From Bacteroidales bacterium (GTDB lineage: Bacteria; Bacteroidota; Bacteroidia; Bacteroidales; JAGOPY01): 64,000 bases of DNA. Of the stretch, positions 25,561-35,095 are shown piece by piece (position 1 is the stretch's first letter; every line of letters starts with the position of its first letter). Below the pieces are notes generated by a model. The model searched no databases, was not told the DNA's origin, and worked only from the letters and a program-made list of their open reading frames with translations. A program made the position numbers and the translations under genes. The stretch lies in contig JAGOPY010000013.1 in the NCBI GenBank assembly GCA_017991835.1, positions 35,307-99,306 on the forward strand. The letters are read 5' to 3'.

Positions 25561-28458
25561 ATGAAAAGCTTAAGACTCATTACACTATTTTTAATCCTGG
25601 GTCTTCATTTCTCAGGTATTTCGCAGGTTTCCCGCGAATGGACAGTCGTCGCCTCCTACCCTATTCCGGGTAAAGCCAGCGGCCTGGCATGGGATGGCAC
25701 CTATCTTTACAGCGGACTTTATTCCTCTCCCGGTGACGATAACCTGGTCTACCGCATTGATCCATCGGACGGGACATACAATCTTCAGTGTGCAGGGCCA
25801 TTTGTACAGGCCTATGGATTGACATTTGACGGAACTTACCTTTGGACCACCGACCATCCGAGTTCTTCGCAGCCCGCCAATGCGATCTGTTTCGACATGT
25901 CGGGCAACCAGGTCACTACATTTGCCCTACCGGCAACGTACATGTCGGGCATCGCCTGGGATAACAACCGTTTCTGGGCCTGTGCCTATTATAATCCTGA
26001 CGGAATGACCTATAAGCTGAATTCGACCGGCGGGATCATTACTCAATTTCCTTCACCCAACCTGCAGCCATGGGATATCTGCAGGCAGAATGAGTTTCTG
26101 TGGGTTGCCGATTACAATGCTAACATGCTTTATAAGACCGATACCCTGGGAAACACCCTGGAGAGTCATCCTTCCGTGGGATTAAAGCCCTCCGGCGTGG
26201 TTTATGACGGGCAATTCCTATGGTATTGCGACGGTGAACTGCAGGCTCAAAGTACTTTATATAAAATTGACCTGGGAGGATCAGGAACCCCTGAAATATT
26301 TTTGCCTGAAAATGAACACGATTATGGAATTGTAACGATCGGTGAATCATCAACCTGGAACATGAATGTCGAGAACACCGGAGATGGCGATTTGGTCATC
26401 ACCGGTCTTCTTATCCCGGATGCAGCGCCAGTTTTCACGACATTCACACCGCCCCAGACGATCATCCCCGGGCACTCCATTTCCATTCCCCTAACCTACC
26501 AGCCTGCGGAACCAATCCCCCTGAACACTGAAATCACAGTCGTTTCAACAGATCCTGTTGATCCGGAGGTGCCGGTGTATCTCACCGGCAATGCGGTTTT
26601 AAATGGCCCACACCTGCTGGCTTCGGAAACTACTCATGATTACGGTACAGTCAGGATGGAAGCCTGGACCCGCTGGTTCCTTTACATCAGTAATAATGGC
26701 AGCGGAACATTGACAGTCGGTTCAATAAACATCACTTCTGAAAATTTTATTCTCGACGGCGGAACGGTATTTCCGTTGAATATATCCAGCCTGGACACTG
26801 CCCGGGTTGGCGTATGGTTCAATCCCGAAAATGATATCCAGTATGCAGGCTCGATGGAGATTACTCATAATGGAACGAATGAAAATCCATATATTATCGA
26901 CCTGGCGGGTGCAGGCATCGACCAGGATTATCCCATCGGTGATCTTCTCTGGTATTATGTCATTGATGTGGATTACGACAACAGCCCGAAAGCCATTGTC
27001 CCTATTGAGGATGTAACGGGGGATAAAGAAAGCGATGTGATTGTAAGTTCGGAGGATGATATCCTGCGTTGTTTCAATGGAAATTCCCACAATCTGGCAG
27101 ATGTGATCTGGGAACGCCCGATATATGCTGGTTGCGCATATGGCCAGAATTCACTGACGGTTATTGACGATATCGATGGCGACACCTACCAGGAGGTTAT
27201 TATCGGCACAGCCTGGGGTGACCGGTCGGTGACAGCCTTTTCAGGTAAAACCGGTGAACAGATCTGGAAATACGACACGCACGAATATGGCGACGGGGGC
27301 TGGGTTTACCAGGTCGATGCCCGGTTTGATTATAATAATGACGGAGTTAAAGACGTACTCGCATCTACAGGTGATGATGCCAATGATACCGGGCCGCGCC
27401 GGATATTCTGCCTGGATGCGACAGACGGGGGAAAGATATGGGAGTGTTTTACCGGGGGTCCGAATTTTGCGATCATCGGTGTTGAGGATTTTACCGGAGA
27501 TAATATCCCGGATGCTGTAGCCGGCGCCTCCAACAATTCGGAGAGCCAGGGAAAAGTATACGGTATAAACGGGAGCAACGGAGCCATCAGCTGGACCTAT
27601 ACAACGGAAGGATCTTCGGTATGGGCTGTGGAACAATTGCTCGATATCAACAATGATGGGGTCAGGGATGTGGCGGCTGGAGATTTCAGTGGCCATATCC
27701 TTTACCTTGATGGTACGGATGGATCGGTCATCACAACCGGATATATCGGTAACCACCTGATCCTGAGATTTGAATGGATCGAGGATGTCAACAGCGATTC
27801 GCACCCGGATATCCTGGTAGCCAACAGCGGTATCAATACCGTTATGCTGAATGGCCTTACCGCTGAAAGTTTATGGCAGCACCCGATGCCTGATAAACCC
27901 TGGAACCTTGCCGCAGCCAATGATCTGAACGGTGACGGCATTAGCGATGTAATGGTGGGGACGCTTTACAGCAACAATTACCTGTTTTTCCTGGATGGGA
28001 TCACGGGTGATGAGCTGGAATCAATATCTTTCGGTGAAGCGGTGGACGCCATCAACGCCATACCCGACATTGTCGGCGACGGCTCGTATGAGATGGTGGC
28101 TGGAGGAAGGGAAGGCGCACTGAATTGTTATTCGGGAGGCATCCACAGCCTGGCTTCCGCCCCTGAAAATCATGCGAAAGGGAAGGATTCCTTTCATTCC
28201 TTTGCCTGGCCAAACCCCTCGTCTGAACAAGTCAGCATCACCTTCTTTCTTCCTTCGGAAAACAGCGTTATTGTCGATATCATCACGGCGGGCGGAAAAA
28301 GGATTGGAACCATCCATGACCAGCGCATGAAAGCAGGCGAACATACTGTTACCTGGGATGGAAAAGATCTTTCCGGCTCCGTTTGCACACCAGGATACTA
28401 TATTTATAGCATTCAAACGACGAAAGCCCGGTCATCGGGAGGGATAATCAGGCAATAA
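25561..28458 (+). CDS. secreted propeller protein (PQQ/FG-GAP-like) with T9SS tail
   Basis: 965 residues with a signal peptide (LITLFLILGLHFSGISQ). Residues about 25-245 hold NHL/SBBP-like propeller strands (GLAWDGTYLYSG, GLTFDGTYLWTTDHP, GVVYDGQFLWYCDG). Two choice-of-anchor-D-like Ig domains follow (DYGIVTIGESSTWNM; DYGTVRMEAWTRWFL). Then an FG-GAP/PQQ-like propeller appears with repeated acidic D-(I/V)-(D/N)-x-D-x-x-x-(D/E) calcium-type motifs (DINNDGVRDVAAGD, DLNGDGISDVMVG). The last 90 residues (FAWPNPSSEQVSITF to STIQ-like end, with KAGEHTVTWDGKDLSG) are a FlgD-like T9SS type A domain. Likely cell-surface; partner unknown. Confidence 0.88.
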   Translation: MKSLRLITLFLILGLHFSGISQVSREWTVVASYPIPGKASGLAWDGTYLYSGLYSSPGDDNLVYRIDPSDGTYNLQCAGPFVQAYGLTFDGTYLWTTDHPSSSQPANAICFDMSGNQVTTFALPATYMSGIAWDNNRFWACAYYNPDGMTYKLNSTGGIITQFPSPNLQPWDICRQNEFLWVADYNANMLYKTDTLGNTLESHPSVGLKPSGVVYDGQFLWYCDGELQAQSTLYKIDLGGSGTPEIFLPENEHDYGIVTIGESSTWNMNVENTGDGDLVITGLLIPDAAPVFTTFTPPQTIIPGHSISIPLTYQPAEPIPLNTEITVVSTDPVDPEVPVYLTGNAVLNGPHLLASETTHDYGTVRMEAWTRWFLYISNNGSGTLTVGSINITSENFILDGGTVFPLNISSLDTARVGVWFNPENDIQYAGSMEITHNGTNENPYIIDLAGAGIDQDYPIGDLLWYYVIDVDYDNSPKAIVPIEDVTGDKESDVIVSSEDDILRCFNGNSHNLADVIWERPIYAGCAYGQNSLTVIDDIDGDTYQEVIIGTAWGDRSVTAFSGKTGEQIWKYDTHEYGDGGWVYQVDARFDYNNDGVKDVLASTGDDANDTGPRRIFCLDATDGGKIWECFTGGPNFAIIGVEDFTGDNIPDAVAGASNNSESQGKVYGINGSNGAISWTYTTEGSSVWAVEQLLDINNDGVRDVAAGDFSGHILYLDGTDGSVITTGYIGNHLILRFEWIEDVNSDSHPDILVANSGINTVMLNGLTAESLWQHPMPDKPWNLAAANDLNGDGISDVMVGTLYSNNYLFFLDGITGDELESISFGEAVDAINAIPDIVGDGSYEMVAGGREGALNCYSGGIHSLASAPENHAKGKDSFHSFAWPNPSSEQVSITFFLPSENSVIVDIITAGGKRIGTIHDQRMKAGEHTVTWDGKDLSGSVCTPGYYIYSIQTTKARSSGGIIRQ

Positions 28459-28469
28459 TAAGGGATAAA

Positions 28470-28497
28470 GGAAAAGGGAAAAGCGAAAAGCGAAAAG
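28470..28497. repeat. heptanucleotide array GGAAAAG/CGAAAAG
   Basis: Four 7-base units directly before the thioesterase gene; again exactly 28 bases, as in other arrays of this window. Confidence 0.75.
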
Positions 28498-28511
28498 ATG
28501 ATTTTATACTA

Positions 28512-28931
28512 ATGAAGGATTTAATATCTACGACAGAATTTTCGGTGCGTTTCAGCGAAGTCGACTCGATGCAAATTGTCTGGCACGGCCATTACATTAA
28601 ATACATGGAAGAGGGGCGGGAGGATTTCGGAAGAAAATTCGGCATCAACTATATGCTGATAAAGGCGAACGGGTTTATGGCCCCGCTGGTCAGCATCAAA
28701 TGCGAATACAAAAAAACCGTGTCGTACGACGAACGGGTGAAAGTTGAGACCCGATACATTTATTCCGAAGCGGCCAAAATCACTTATGTTTTCCGGATGT
28801 TCCGGGCGTCTGACGGGGAGCTGGTGGCAACCGGTGAAAGCACTCAGGTATTCCTGGATATGAACGGCGAGCTGGTATTGACTAACCCTCCGTTTTTCGA
28901 AGAATGGAAAAAAAGATGGGGCTTAAAGTGA
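28512..28931 (+). CDS. acyl-CoA/ACP thioesterase, 4-hydroxybenzoyl-CoA thioesterase-like hotdog
   Basis: 139 residues. Hotdog-fold thioesterase: FSVRFSEVDSMQIVWHGHYIKYMEEGREDF has the usual R-x-x-E/D-x-D-x-x-x-x-x-H-x-x-Y signature, with Asp in the SEVDSMQIVWHG stretch as the likely catalytic residue. Length is normal for the YbgC/4HBT group, which hydrolyses acyl-CoA or acyl-ACP thioesters. It is the first gene of the ketosynthase-rich set, so release or editing of acyl chains is the likely role (inference from context). Confidence 0.88.
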   Translation: MKDLISTTEFSVRFSEVDSMQIVWHGHYIKYMEEGREDFGRKFGINYMLIKANGFMAPLVSIKCEYKKTVSYDERVKVETRYIYSEAAKITYVFRMFRASDGELVATGESTQVFLDMNGELVLTNPPFFEEWKKRWGLK

Positions 28932-28938
28932 GATTTTC

Positions 28939-28946
28939 TATTTTTG
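28939..28946 (+). promoter_or_regulatory. -7-like TATTTTTG
   Basis: TAnnTTTG match 17 bases before the ketosynthase ATG at 28964, in the 32-base gap after the thioesterase. No -33 TTG at normal distance; may be fortuitous. Confidence 0.3.
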
Positions 28947-28963
28947 GCGGGTAATACAGATTT

Positions 28964-30145
28964 ATGCGAAGGGTTTACTTCGGAGCTGACAATATCATTA
29001 CCTCCCTGGGATTTAGTACGGAAGAAAATATCCGGAATATCGGATCCGGTATTTCAGGTATCCGCTTACATGAGGATTCGGCCGTTTCGCTTCACCCCGC
29101 TGCTTTTTCAGCGGTTGATCCGAATGCGCTTGATGAGCATTTCGCTGCTCCGGATTTGAATCGTCGTTTCACAGGGAGTTCTTCGTTGCCATTTTCGCGG
29201 CTTGAAAAGATGTTATTAATCTCGATTTCGGAGGTGATAAACACGTGTGGTGTTGACATGCGTAACCCCCGAACTCTTCTGATCATTTCCTCTACGAAAG
29301 GAAACATTGACCGGCTGGCGCTATTGCCGGTTAAGACCGGGGGGGATTTAAGATTGCACCTTTGGAAAACAGCCGGATTTATTGCTCAATTGTTCAATTG
29401 TTATAATCTTCCGATAGTGGTCAGCAATGCCTGCACATCGGGTTCGGCGGCCATCATCACGGCAGCACGACTCATTCAGGCTGGAAAATATGATCATGTT
29501 GTGGTAGCTGGCGGCGATATAGTCACCGAGTTTGTGATTTCGGGATTTCAGTCGTTCCAGGCCCTCAGCATGGAAGCCTGCAAACCCTTCGATCTCAACC
29601 GGACGGGATTGTCGCTCGGGGAAGGGTGCGGCACGCTGCTCCTGACCTGCGATCCGGAGGTTTCAGGCGGTGCATCACCGGTGGAATACCTGGGCGGGGC
29701 TACGAGCAACGATGCCAACCATATTTCAGGTCCTTCAAGGGATGGCGAAGGGCTTTACCTGGCCATCAAAGCCGCGATGGAAGAATCGGGGAAAAGTGCC
29801 GGCGACATTGAGTTCATTTCGGCTCATGGCACGGCAACGCCTTACAACGACGAGATGGAGTCGCTGGCGCTGGCCCGGGCCGGATTGGAAAATGTTCCGG
29901 TAAACAGCTTTAAAGGATATTTCGGCCACACCCTGGGGGCTGCCGGGATCATCGAAACGATCCTGACGGCATATTCCATCCGCAACGCTATCCTTTTTAA
30001 ATCAACGGGTTATCAAAATCACGGTGTTTCGAAACCTTTGAATATTATCTCACAAAATATCAAAAAACCAATCAACACCGCGCTAAAAACCGCCTCCGGC
30101 TTCGGTGGGTGCAATGCGGCGATCATTTTAGGGAATAGTGAATAG
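28964..30145 (+). CDS. beta-ketoacyl-ACP synthase (KS-1)
   Basis: 393 residues, FabB/FabF-type thiolase fold. The Cys-His-His triad is complete: Cys157 in VVSNACTSGSA, His in AHGTATPYND, and His in YFGHTLGAAGI. It would condense an acyl unit with malonyl-ACP. The N-terminus is shorter and more divergent than FabF (RRVYFGADNIITSLGFSTEEN), and the FNCYNLPIVVSNA stretch differs from KS-2 and KS-3, so it is a separate subfamily, comparable by position to the stand-alone ketosynthase of aryl polyene sets. Lies after the thioesterase and before the KS-2/CLF pair. Confidence 0.9.
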   Translation: MRRVYFGADNIITSLGFSTEENIRNIGSGISGIRLHEDSAVSLHPAAFSAVDPNALDEHFAAPDLNRRFTGSSSLPFSRLEKMLLISISEVINTCGVDMRNPRTLLIISSTKGNIDRLALLPVKTGGDLRLHLWKTAGFIAQLFNCYNLPIVVSNACTSGSAAIITAARLIQAGKYDHVVVAGGDIVTEFVISGFQSFQALSMEACKPFDLNRTGLSLGEGCGTLLLTCDPEVSGGASPVEYLGGATSNDANHISGPSRDGEGLYLAIKAAMEESGKSAGDIEFISAHGTATPYNDEMESLALARAGLENVPVNSFKGYFGHTLGAAGIIETILTAYSIRNAILFKSTGYQNHGVSKPLNIISQNIKKPINTALKTASGFGGCNAAIILGNSE

Positions 30146-30156
30146 TGGTCAGATAC

Positions 30157-30184
30157 ATGGAAAATGGACAATGGACAATGGACA
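30157..30184. repeat. heptanucleotide array ATGGACA
   Basis: ATGGAAA followed by three ATGGACA units (28 bases), between KS-1 and KS-2. The same wording is found inside the coding remnant at 19663-19690. Confidence 0.85.
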
Positions 30185-30198
30185 ATGAATAGCTTCTG

Positions 30199-31389
30199 AT
30201 GGATCCTGTTTTTATCACCGGTATGGGGGTTATCACTTCGATTGGAAGGAACACGGAGGAGAACCTGGCTTCGCTGAAGGCGGAAAGAACGGGTATCCGG
30301 ATGCTTTCAACGATCGAATCGGTTTACCGGGGCATTTTGCCTGCCGGGGAGATCCTTTTCAGCGATAAAGAGCTGGCCTCATTAGCGGAGATGAAATACG
30401 CGGATGGATTATCCAGGACATCGCTTCTGGGGATGATTGCGGCCCGGGAAGCACGGGTAAATGCAAACTGCATGGCGAGTGATGGCAACAGGACCGGTTT
30501 TATCTCCGGTTCGACGGTCGGCGGAATGGCGGCCACTGAAAAATTTTATCCCGATTACCTGACGAATGACAGCCGGAATGCCTGGATCGACACCAACGAG
30601 AGCCGGGAAAGCACGGAGCGGATCGCCGACCTGCTGGGTATCCGCGATTTTGTTTCGACCATCAACACCGCGTGTTCCTCCTCTGCCAATGCGATCATGA
30701 CCGGCGCCAGGATGATCCGGGCCGGTATGCTCGACCGGGTCATCGCCGGGGGGGTTGATTCGTTGTCGATGTTCACCCTGAACGGGTTTAACACGTTGAT
30801 GATATACGACAAAGCGCCATGCCGGCCGTTCGACGACAACCGGAACGGTCTGAACCTGGGCGAAGGGGCTGCTTATCTTGTGCTGGAATCGGAGAAGAGT
30901 CTCGCAGGACGGCGTCCGTTATGCCGGCTAACCGGATGGGGCAACTCGACCGACGCACACCACCAGACGGCGTTGTCGCCCGAAGGGACGGGCCCCTTTC
31001 TGGCCATGCAGGCTGCACTGGCCGTCGGTGGGTTGAATCCGTCTGATATCAGTTATCTTAACGTACACGGTACTGCTACCGTCAACAATGACCTGGCGGA
31101 GGGGATCGGGATGAGAAGGTTATTCGGTAAGGACTGGCCGCTTTTCAGCTCAACAAAGCCATTTACAGGACATTTGCTGGGCGCTTCGGGATCGGTGGAA
31201 TCGGTTTACTCGATCCTGAGCATCCTGAACGATACCGCGTGGGCGAACCTGAACTTTTCCACACCCATGAAAGAACTTGATAAAAGTCCTGTTGCCAGGA
31301 CCCGGTCCGGTGCCGGTATCAGGCATGTCATGACCAATTCGTTCGGCTTTGGCGGGAACAACACATCGCTTATTTTTTCTGTACTCTGA
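30199..31389 (+). CDS. beta-ketoacyl-ACP synthase (KS-2), paired with a CLF-like gene
   Basis: 396 residues. FabF-like with full triad: Cys159 in INTACSSSANA, HGTATVNND, and KPFTGHLLGASGS. Start DPVFITGMGVITSIGRNTEEN is typical. It is followed after one base by a ketosynthase-like gene without active Cys, the arrangement of KS-CLF heterodimers in type II polyketide and aryl polyene systems (ApeO-ApeC). It is strongly similar to KS-3 at 56271 (for example SVYRGILPAGEI against TVHHDELPAGEI, and the LNGFNTLMIYDKAPCRPFDD region), so the two KS-CLF pairs derive from one ancestor. Confidence 0.92.
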   Translation: MDPVFITGMGVITSIGRNTEENLASLKAERTGIRMLSTIESVYRGILPAGEILFSDKELASLAEMKYADGLSRTSLLGMIAAREARVNANCMASDGNRTGFISGSTVGGMAATEKFYPDYLTNDSRNAWIDTNESRESTERIADLLGIRDFVSTINTACSSSANAIMTGARMIRAGMLDRVIAGGVDSLSMFTLNGFNTLMIYDKAPCRPFDDNRNGLNLGEGAAYLVLESEKSLAGRRPLCRLTGWGNSTDAHHQTALSPEGTGPFLAMQAALAVGGLNPSDISYLNVHGTATVNNDLAEGIGMRRLFGKDWPLFSSTKPFTGHLLGASGSVESVYSILSILNDTAWANLNFSTPMKELDKSPVARTRSGAGIRHVMTNSFGFGGNNTSLIFSVL

Positions 31390-31390
31390 T

Positions 31391-32464
31391 ATGAAACTAT
31401 TCATCAACGGCACCGGCAATGTCTCAGCGCAGAGAGGCTGGGACTCCATCTCCGATCCGGGAGGGCCGGCCGGTTATTCGGGCCGGATGATCCGGTGCCC
31501 GGAGCCGGAAGCCGATACAGGGCTCGATGATAAGTATCTTCGCAGGATGAGCCGGATGATCCGGCTGGGGTGGATCGCCGCCAGGTTGTGCCTGGACGAT
31601 GCCGGCAATCCTGTTCCCGACGCTATCATTACCGGCTCGGGCTGGGGCAGCGTCCTCGACTCCGAGAAATTTCTTCTGTCCATTTATAAAAACAACGAGA
31701 ACCTCCTCCCGCCGACGCCATTCATCCAATCAACCCACAATGCCGTAGGGGCGCAGGTTGCCATGCTCCTTGGCAACTGTTCCTACAACATGACCTACGC
31801 GCACGGCATCTTTGCTTTCGAACACGCCATGCTCGATGCGATGCTTTGCTTTATGGAAGGCGGGAAGAATAATATCCTCCTCGGCGGCTTCGATGAGATC
31901 ACCGATAACCAGTTCATCCTGACCGACAGGCTGGGGCGCTGGCGGAAAGAACCCGTCCAAAGCCTGGAAATGATCGACCGGAAGAGTAAAGGAACGGTTG
32001 CTGGCGAGGGTTATTCCTTCTTCTTCCTGCAGGATCATCCATCGTCAACGACCTATGCCCGGCTCACCGGGGTAAGGACGATATACCGAACGGATAATAA
32101 AGATGATGTGTCGGTCGCCATTATAAAGTTCCTTAATGACCACGGTCTGAAACCCGGAGATATCAGTTGTATTTTTGCCGGCTACAACGGGGATGAACAG
32201 GGAGATCTATATTACGATGACGTCCTGGCCAGAGTCTTCCGAAAGGGAGTGCCGGAAGCCCGGTGGAAGCACCTGACGGGTGATTATCTGACGGCCGGCG
32301 CTTTTGCCACCTGGGCGGCCTGCAAGTCGATCAAAGCGCAAACGATTCCGGCATCATTGTTAAGTTCCGGCCATCCCCAGGCTCCCATCAGATATATTTT
32401 GATCTATAATCATTTCAATTGCGCACATCACAGCCTGATATTGATTTCGCATCCTGATGAATAA
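31391..32464 (+). CDS. chain-length-factor-like ketosynthase homologue (CLF-1)
   Basis: 357 residues from ATG 31391; an in-frame GTG upstream would lie inside KS-2. Ketosynthase fold is visible (ITGSGWGSVLDSEKFL, PTPFIQSTHNAVGAQ, ILLGGFDEIT, AGEGYSFFFL), but the nucleophile-elbow Cys is absent: the segment reads CSYNMTYAHGIFAFEHA. No HGT or GHxxGA histidine motifs. This fits a chain-length factor, which dimerises with KS-2 and shapes the tunnel that sets chain length. Close in plan to CLF-2 at 57520. Adjacent to its proposed partner by one base. Confidence 0.8.
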   Translation: MKLFINGTGNVSAQRGWDSISDPGGPAGYSGRMIRCPEPEADTGLDDKYLRRMSRMIRLGWIAARLCLDDAGNPVPDAIITGSGWGSVLDSEKFLLSIYKNNENLLPPTPFIQSTHNAVGAQVAMLLGNCSYNMTYAHGIFAFEHAMLDAMLCFMEGGKNNILLGGFDEITDNQFILTDRLGRWRKEPVQSLEMIDRKSKGTVAGEGYSFFFLQDHPSSTTYARLTGVRTIYRTDNKDDVSVAIIKFLNDHGLKPGDISCIFAGYNGDEQGDLYYDDVLARVFRKGVPEARWKHLTGDYLTAGAFATWAACKSIKAQTIPASLLSSGHPQAPIRYILIYNHFNCAHHSLILISHPDE

Positions 32465-32472
32465 AGGAAATT

Positions 32473-33573
32473 ATGAATAAGAGACTATATCTGCCCAAAT
32501 TTCCCCACCAGTTTACTTTTAACCTGGGATTACGCATCAGGCTGATGCTGACAAGGTTAACCGACAGGCTGGTGCCCGCTCCCATGGCTGTTTATGAAAA
32601 GGCGCAGGGGATATGGATTTCGGGCGCCATTGGAACGGCTTGCGAACTGAATATCGCCGACCACCTGGCCCCGGGGCCTAAAAGCATCATGGAGCTGGCC
32701 CGAAAAACCAATGCAGACGAAGATTTTCTTTACCGGTTGATGCGGGCGCTGGCCGGTGAAGGCATATTTAAAGAAATGCCGGGAAAAGTATTTGCGAATA
32801 ACCGCCTCTCTTTACCACTTGCCGATGGTGAGAAATCCATGAAATATATGATCAGGCACCAGTTTGGCGAAACCAACATGACCTTGTTCCTTCATCTGAC
32901 AGAATCTATCCGGGAGGGACAGGGAAACTCACAGAAGTTCCTTGGAAAGAGGGTATTCCAGTATCTTCAGGATCATCCTTTAAACAATGACATTTACAAC
33001 CAGGCTATGAACAGTTCTTCTAACCTGGTAGCAGTTGCCCTTCTGTCGGCCTACCGGTTCAAGGGGATCAAAACACTGGTGGATGTAGGTGGCGGCCAGG
33101 GAGTCCTTCTGAAACTGATCATCGAAAAACACAAACATATCCGGGGAATCCTTTACGACCAGAAGCACGTTACCCAGAAAGCGGACATGGTGCTGAAGGA
33201 ATCTTCTGACAAAGGGAAGATAGAAATTGTCAGCGGAAATTTTTTCACTGACGTGCCGGCCGGGGCCGACGGTTATTTCATGAAAAACATCCTGCATGCT
33301 TTCCATGATACCGATTGTATCAGGCTGCTGAAAAAGATCCACGAAGTAATGCCTGACCACGGAAAAGTCATTATCCTGGAAAATGTGACATTTCCTGACA
33401 ACAAACCCTCCTTCGGGAAGCGGCTTGACCTCATGATGATGACCGGAACAGATGGGGGAAAAGAGCGGACCCGGGAAGAATTCGAATCCCTCCTGGACCG
33501 GTCCGGATTCCGCCTGAAACGGTTCATCCGGACGATTTCGCCTTTTTTCGTCCTGGAAGCCATCAAAAAATAA
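32473..33573 (+). CDS. SAM-dependent methyltransferase (O-methyltransferase type 2-like)
   Basis: 366 residues. N-terminal helical dimerisation/winged-helix domain (AIGTACELNIADHLAPGPKSIMELARKTNADEDFLYRLMRAL), then a Rossmann methyltransferase core with motif I LVDVGGGQGVLLKLI, an acidic strand GILYDQKHV, and FFTDVPAGADGYFMKNILHAFHDTDC (the catalytic-His region of this family). Typical of plant-like O-methyltransferases and of polyketide tailoring enzymes (acetylserotonin OMT-like). Probably methylates a hydroxyl of the product of this gene set; the substrate is unknown. It starts 9 bases after CLF-1. Confidence 0.88.
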   Translation: MNKRLYLPKFPHQFTFNLGLRIRLMLTRLTDRLVPAPMAVYEKAQGIWISGAIGTACELNIADHLAPGPKSIMELARKTNADEDFLYRLMRALAGEGIFKEMPGKVFANNRLSLPLADGEKSMKYMIRHQFGETNMTLFLHLTESIREGQGNSQKFLGKRVFQYLQDHPLNNDIYNQAMNSSSNLVAVALLSAYRFKGIKTLVDVGGGQGVLLKLIIEKHKHIRGILYDQKHVTQKADMVLKESSDKGKIEIVSGNFFTDVPAGADGYFMKNILHAFHDTDCIRLLKKIHEVMPDHGKVIILENVTFPDNKPSFGKRLDLMMMTGTDGGKERTREEFESLLDRSGFRLKRFIRTISPFFVLEAIKK

Positions 33574-33611
33574 TTTCATTTTCATCTTCTTATCATAAAA
33601 AAAAACTCGCT

Positions 33612-33619
33612 TATTTTTG
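33612..33619 (+). promoter_or_regulatory. -7-like TATTTTTG
   Basis: TAnnTTTG match in the 112-base gap before the small gene at 33686. Could start a second transcript for the ACP/BtrH half of the cluster. No -33 TTG seen. Confidence 0.35.
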
Positions 33620-33685
33620 TCGTCAGGATAAATGATCCGGATATTCCACCCGGTAAAAATCTCCCTCAAATGAAAAAACGCTAAG

Positions 33686-34072
33686 ATGAAAGAGAAGGAT
33701 CTCTATATCGAATCCAAAGAGCAGCAGATGATCCTTTATGCCGAAAAGGAGGATGAATCCTACGGTGAAATAGCCACCGGATCCTATGCTACAAAGCACC
33801 ATCTTCCTGAATTTATAAAGTATAAAGAAACACTCGACACGGAATTGCGTAAAGAATTAATGGCCGGGAAGATCAGCCCTTTGTATTATTTTATGCTGAT
33901 GCAGGATATGGGGCCCGGGGATTTGGCCAAGCGAGTCGGGGTTAACCGATGGAAATTTAAGAAACAGATGAAACCGGAGAATTTCGACAAACTCGGCGAT
34001 AAGATTCTGGAAAAATACGCTCTCGTTTTCGGCGTGAGCATTGAGCGGATCAAGGAACTCAAAACACACTGA
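33686..34072 (+). CDS. small helix-turn-helix-like protein
   Basis: 128 residues, not assignable to a named family. Charged N-terminal half (IESKEQQMILYAEKEDESYGEIATGSY), then YYFMLMQDMGPGDLAKRVGVNRWKFKKQMKP, which has the spacing of an XRE-like helix-turn-helix (GDLAKRVGVNRWKFKK), followed by a further helical part (LEKYALVFGVSIERIKELK). It abuts the next gene exactly (TGA then ATG). A local regulator or a protein-binding helical domain are both possible. Confidence 0.6.
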   Translation: MKEKDLYIESKEQQMILYAEKEDESYGEIATGSYATKHHLPEFIKYKETLDTELRKELMAGKISPLYYFMLMQDMGPGDLAKRVGVNRWKFKKQMKPENFDKLGDKILEKYALVFGVSIERIKELKTH

Positions 34073-35083
34073 ATGGACACACGGGAGATACCTTTTGAGC
34101 ACAGGATGGCGGCTCATTGTGAGACGGGAACTGTTACGGCATTATTAAATCACGGCGGGCTTACGCTTACAGAGCCCCTGGTATTCGGAATCGCCGGCGG
34201 CATTTTTTTCGGCTACCTCAAATCGCCCGACCTGCCCTTTCCCATGTTTATTTTGCGAAGCAAGCCGGGAAATATCCGAAGAAAAATTTCAAAACGATTA
34301 GGGATAAAATTTGCCGAGAGCAGGTTCAAGAATCCGTCTGAAGGAGAAGCGGCGCTGGATAAGGCAATCCGCGACGGGCACCCGACCGCGGTCCAGGTCG
34401 ATTTCTTCTATATGGACTACATGCCGGAATGGCAAAGGGTTCATATCAACGCGCACTATGTCATTGTTTGCGGGGTGAACGGCAGTCATTACACCGTCAG
34501 CGACAGTTATTACAAGCAAAAATCGCTGCTTGAAAGGCAGAAAATGCTGACAGCCCGTTTTGCCGGCGGAATGATGGCGCCTAAAGGCATGATGTTTTAT
34601 ACCGACCACATTCCTGAAAAAATCGATCTGACGAAACCCATCATCACCGGGATAAAAAGAGCTTCATTCAACATGACCCGGCTGCCTATCCCCTTCCTGG
34701 GGATAAAAGGCATTCACAGGTTCGCCGAAAAGGTAAAAGAGTGGCCGGCATTGACCCGTGACACCGATGAACTGGCTGACCGGATCATGCGGATCAATAT
34801 CCTGCTGGAGGACCAGGGGACGGGCGGCGGCGGCTTCCGCTACATGTACGCCACTTTCCTGCAGCAAGCCGCCCCCATCGTCAATGACGACCGGTTGAAA
34901 TCGTTTTCCAAAGAAATGATGGAAATTGGCGATAAGTGGAGGAATATTTCTTACTTTGCAGCGAAAATTTCAAAGAACCGCGACCTGGGACCGGAACGTT
35001 TCGAGGAACTGAGCCGGCTGATCCATGCCCAGGGCGATGAAGAACAGAAATTTTTCAGCGAGTTGTATAAACTTGTCAAATAA
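34073..35083 (+). CDS. BtrH-like acyltransferase/peptidase-fold protein (BtrH_N + DUF4872)
   Basis: 336 residues. Two parts: an N-terminal BtrH_N-like domain with HCETGTVTALLNH (putative catalytic Cys16), FGIAGGIFFGYL, and INAHYVIVCGVNGSHYTVSD (His/Asp of a papain-like triad), and a C-terminal helical DUF4872 part from about residue 190. BtrH of butirosin biosynthesis moves an acyl group from a carrier protein to an amine. An ACP gene begins 12 bases downstream, so ACP-dependent acyl transfer, perhaps to an amino acid or amine, is likely here. The acceptor cannot be told from sequence. Confidence 0.8.
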   Translation: MDTREIPFEHRMAAHCETGTVTALLNHGGLTLTEPLVFGIAGGIFFGYLKSPDLPFPMFILRSKPGNIRRKISKRLGIKFAESRFKNPSEGEAALDKAIRDGHPTAVQVDFFYMDYMPEWQRVHINAHYVIVCGVNGSHYTVSDSYYKQKSLLERQKMLTARFAGGMMAPKGMMFYTDHIPEKIDLTKPIITGIKRASFNMTRLPIPFLGIKGIHRFAEKVKEWPALTRDTDELADRIMRINILLEDQGTGGGGFRYMYATFLQQAAPIVNDDRLKSFSKEMMEIGDKWRNISYFAAKISKNRDLGPERFEELSRLIHAQGDEEQKFFSELYKLVK

Positions 35084-35095
35084 ACCTAATAAAGG

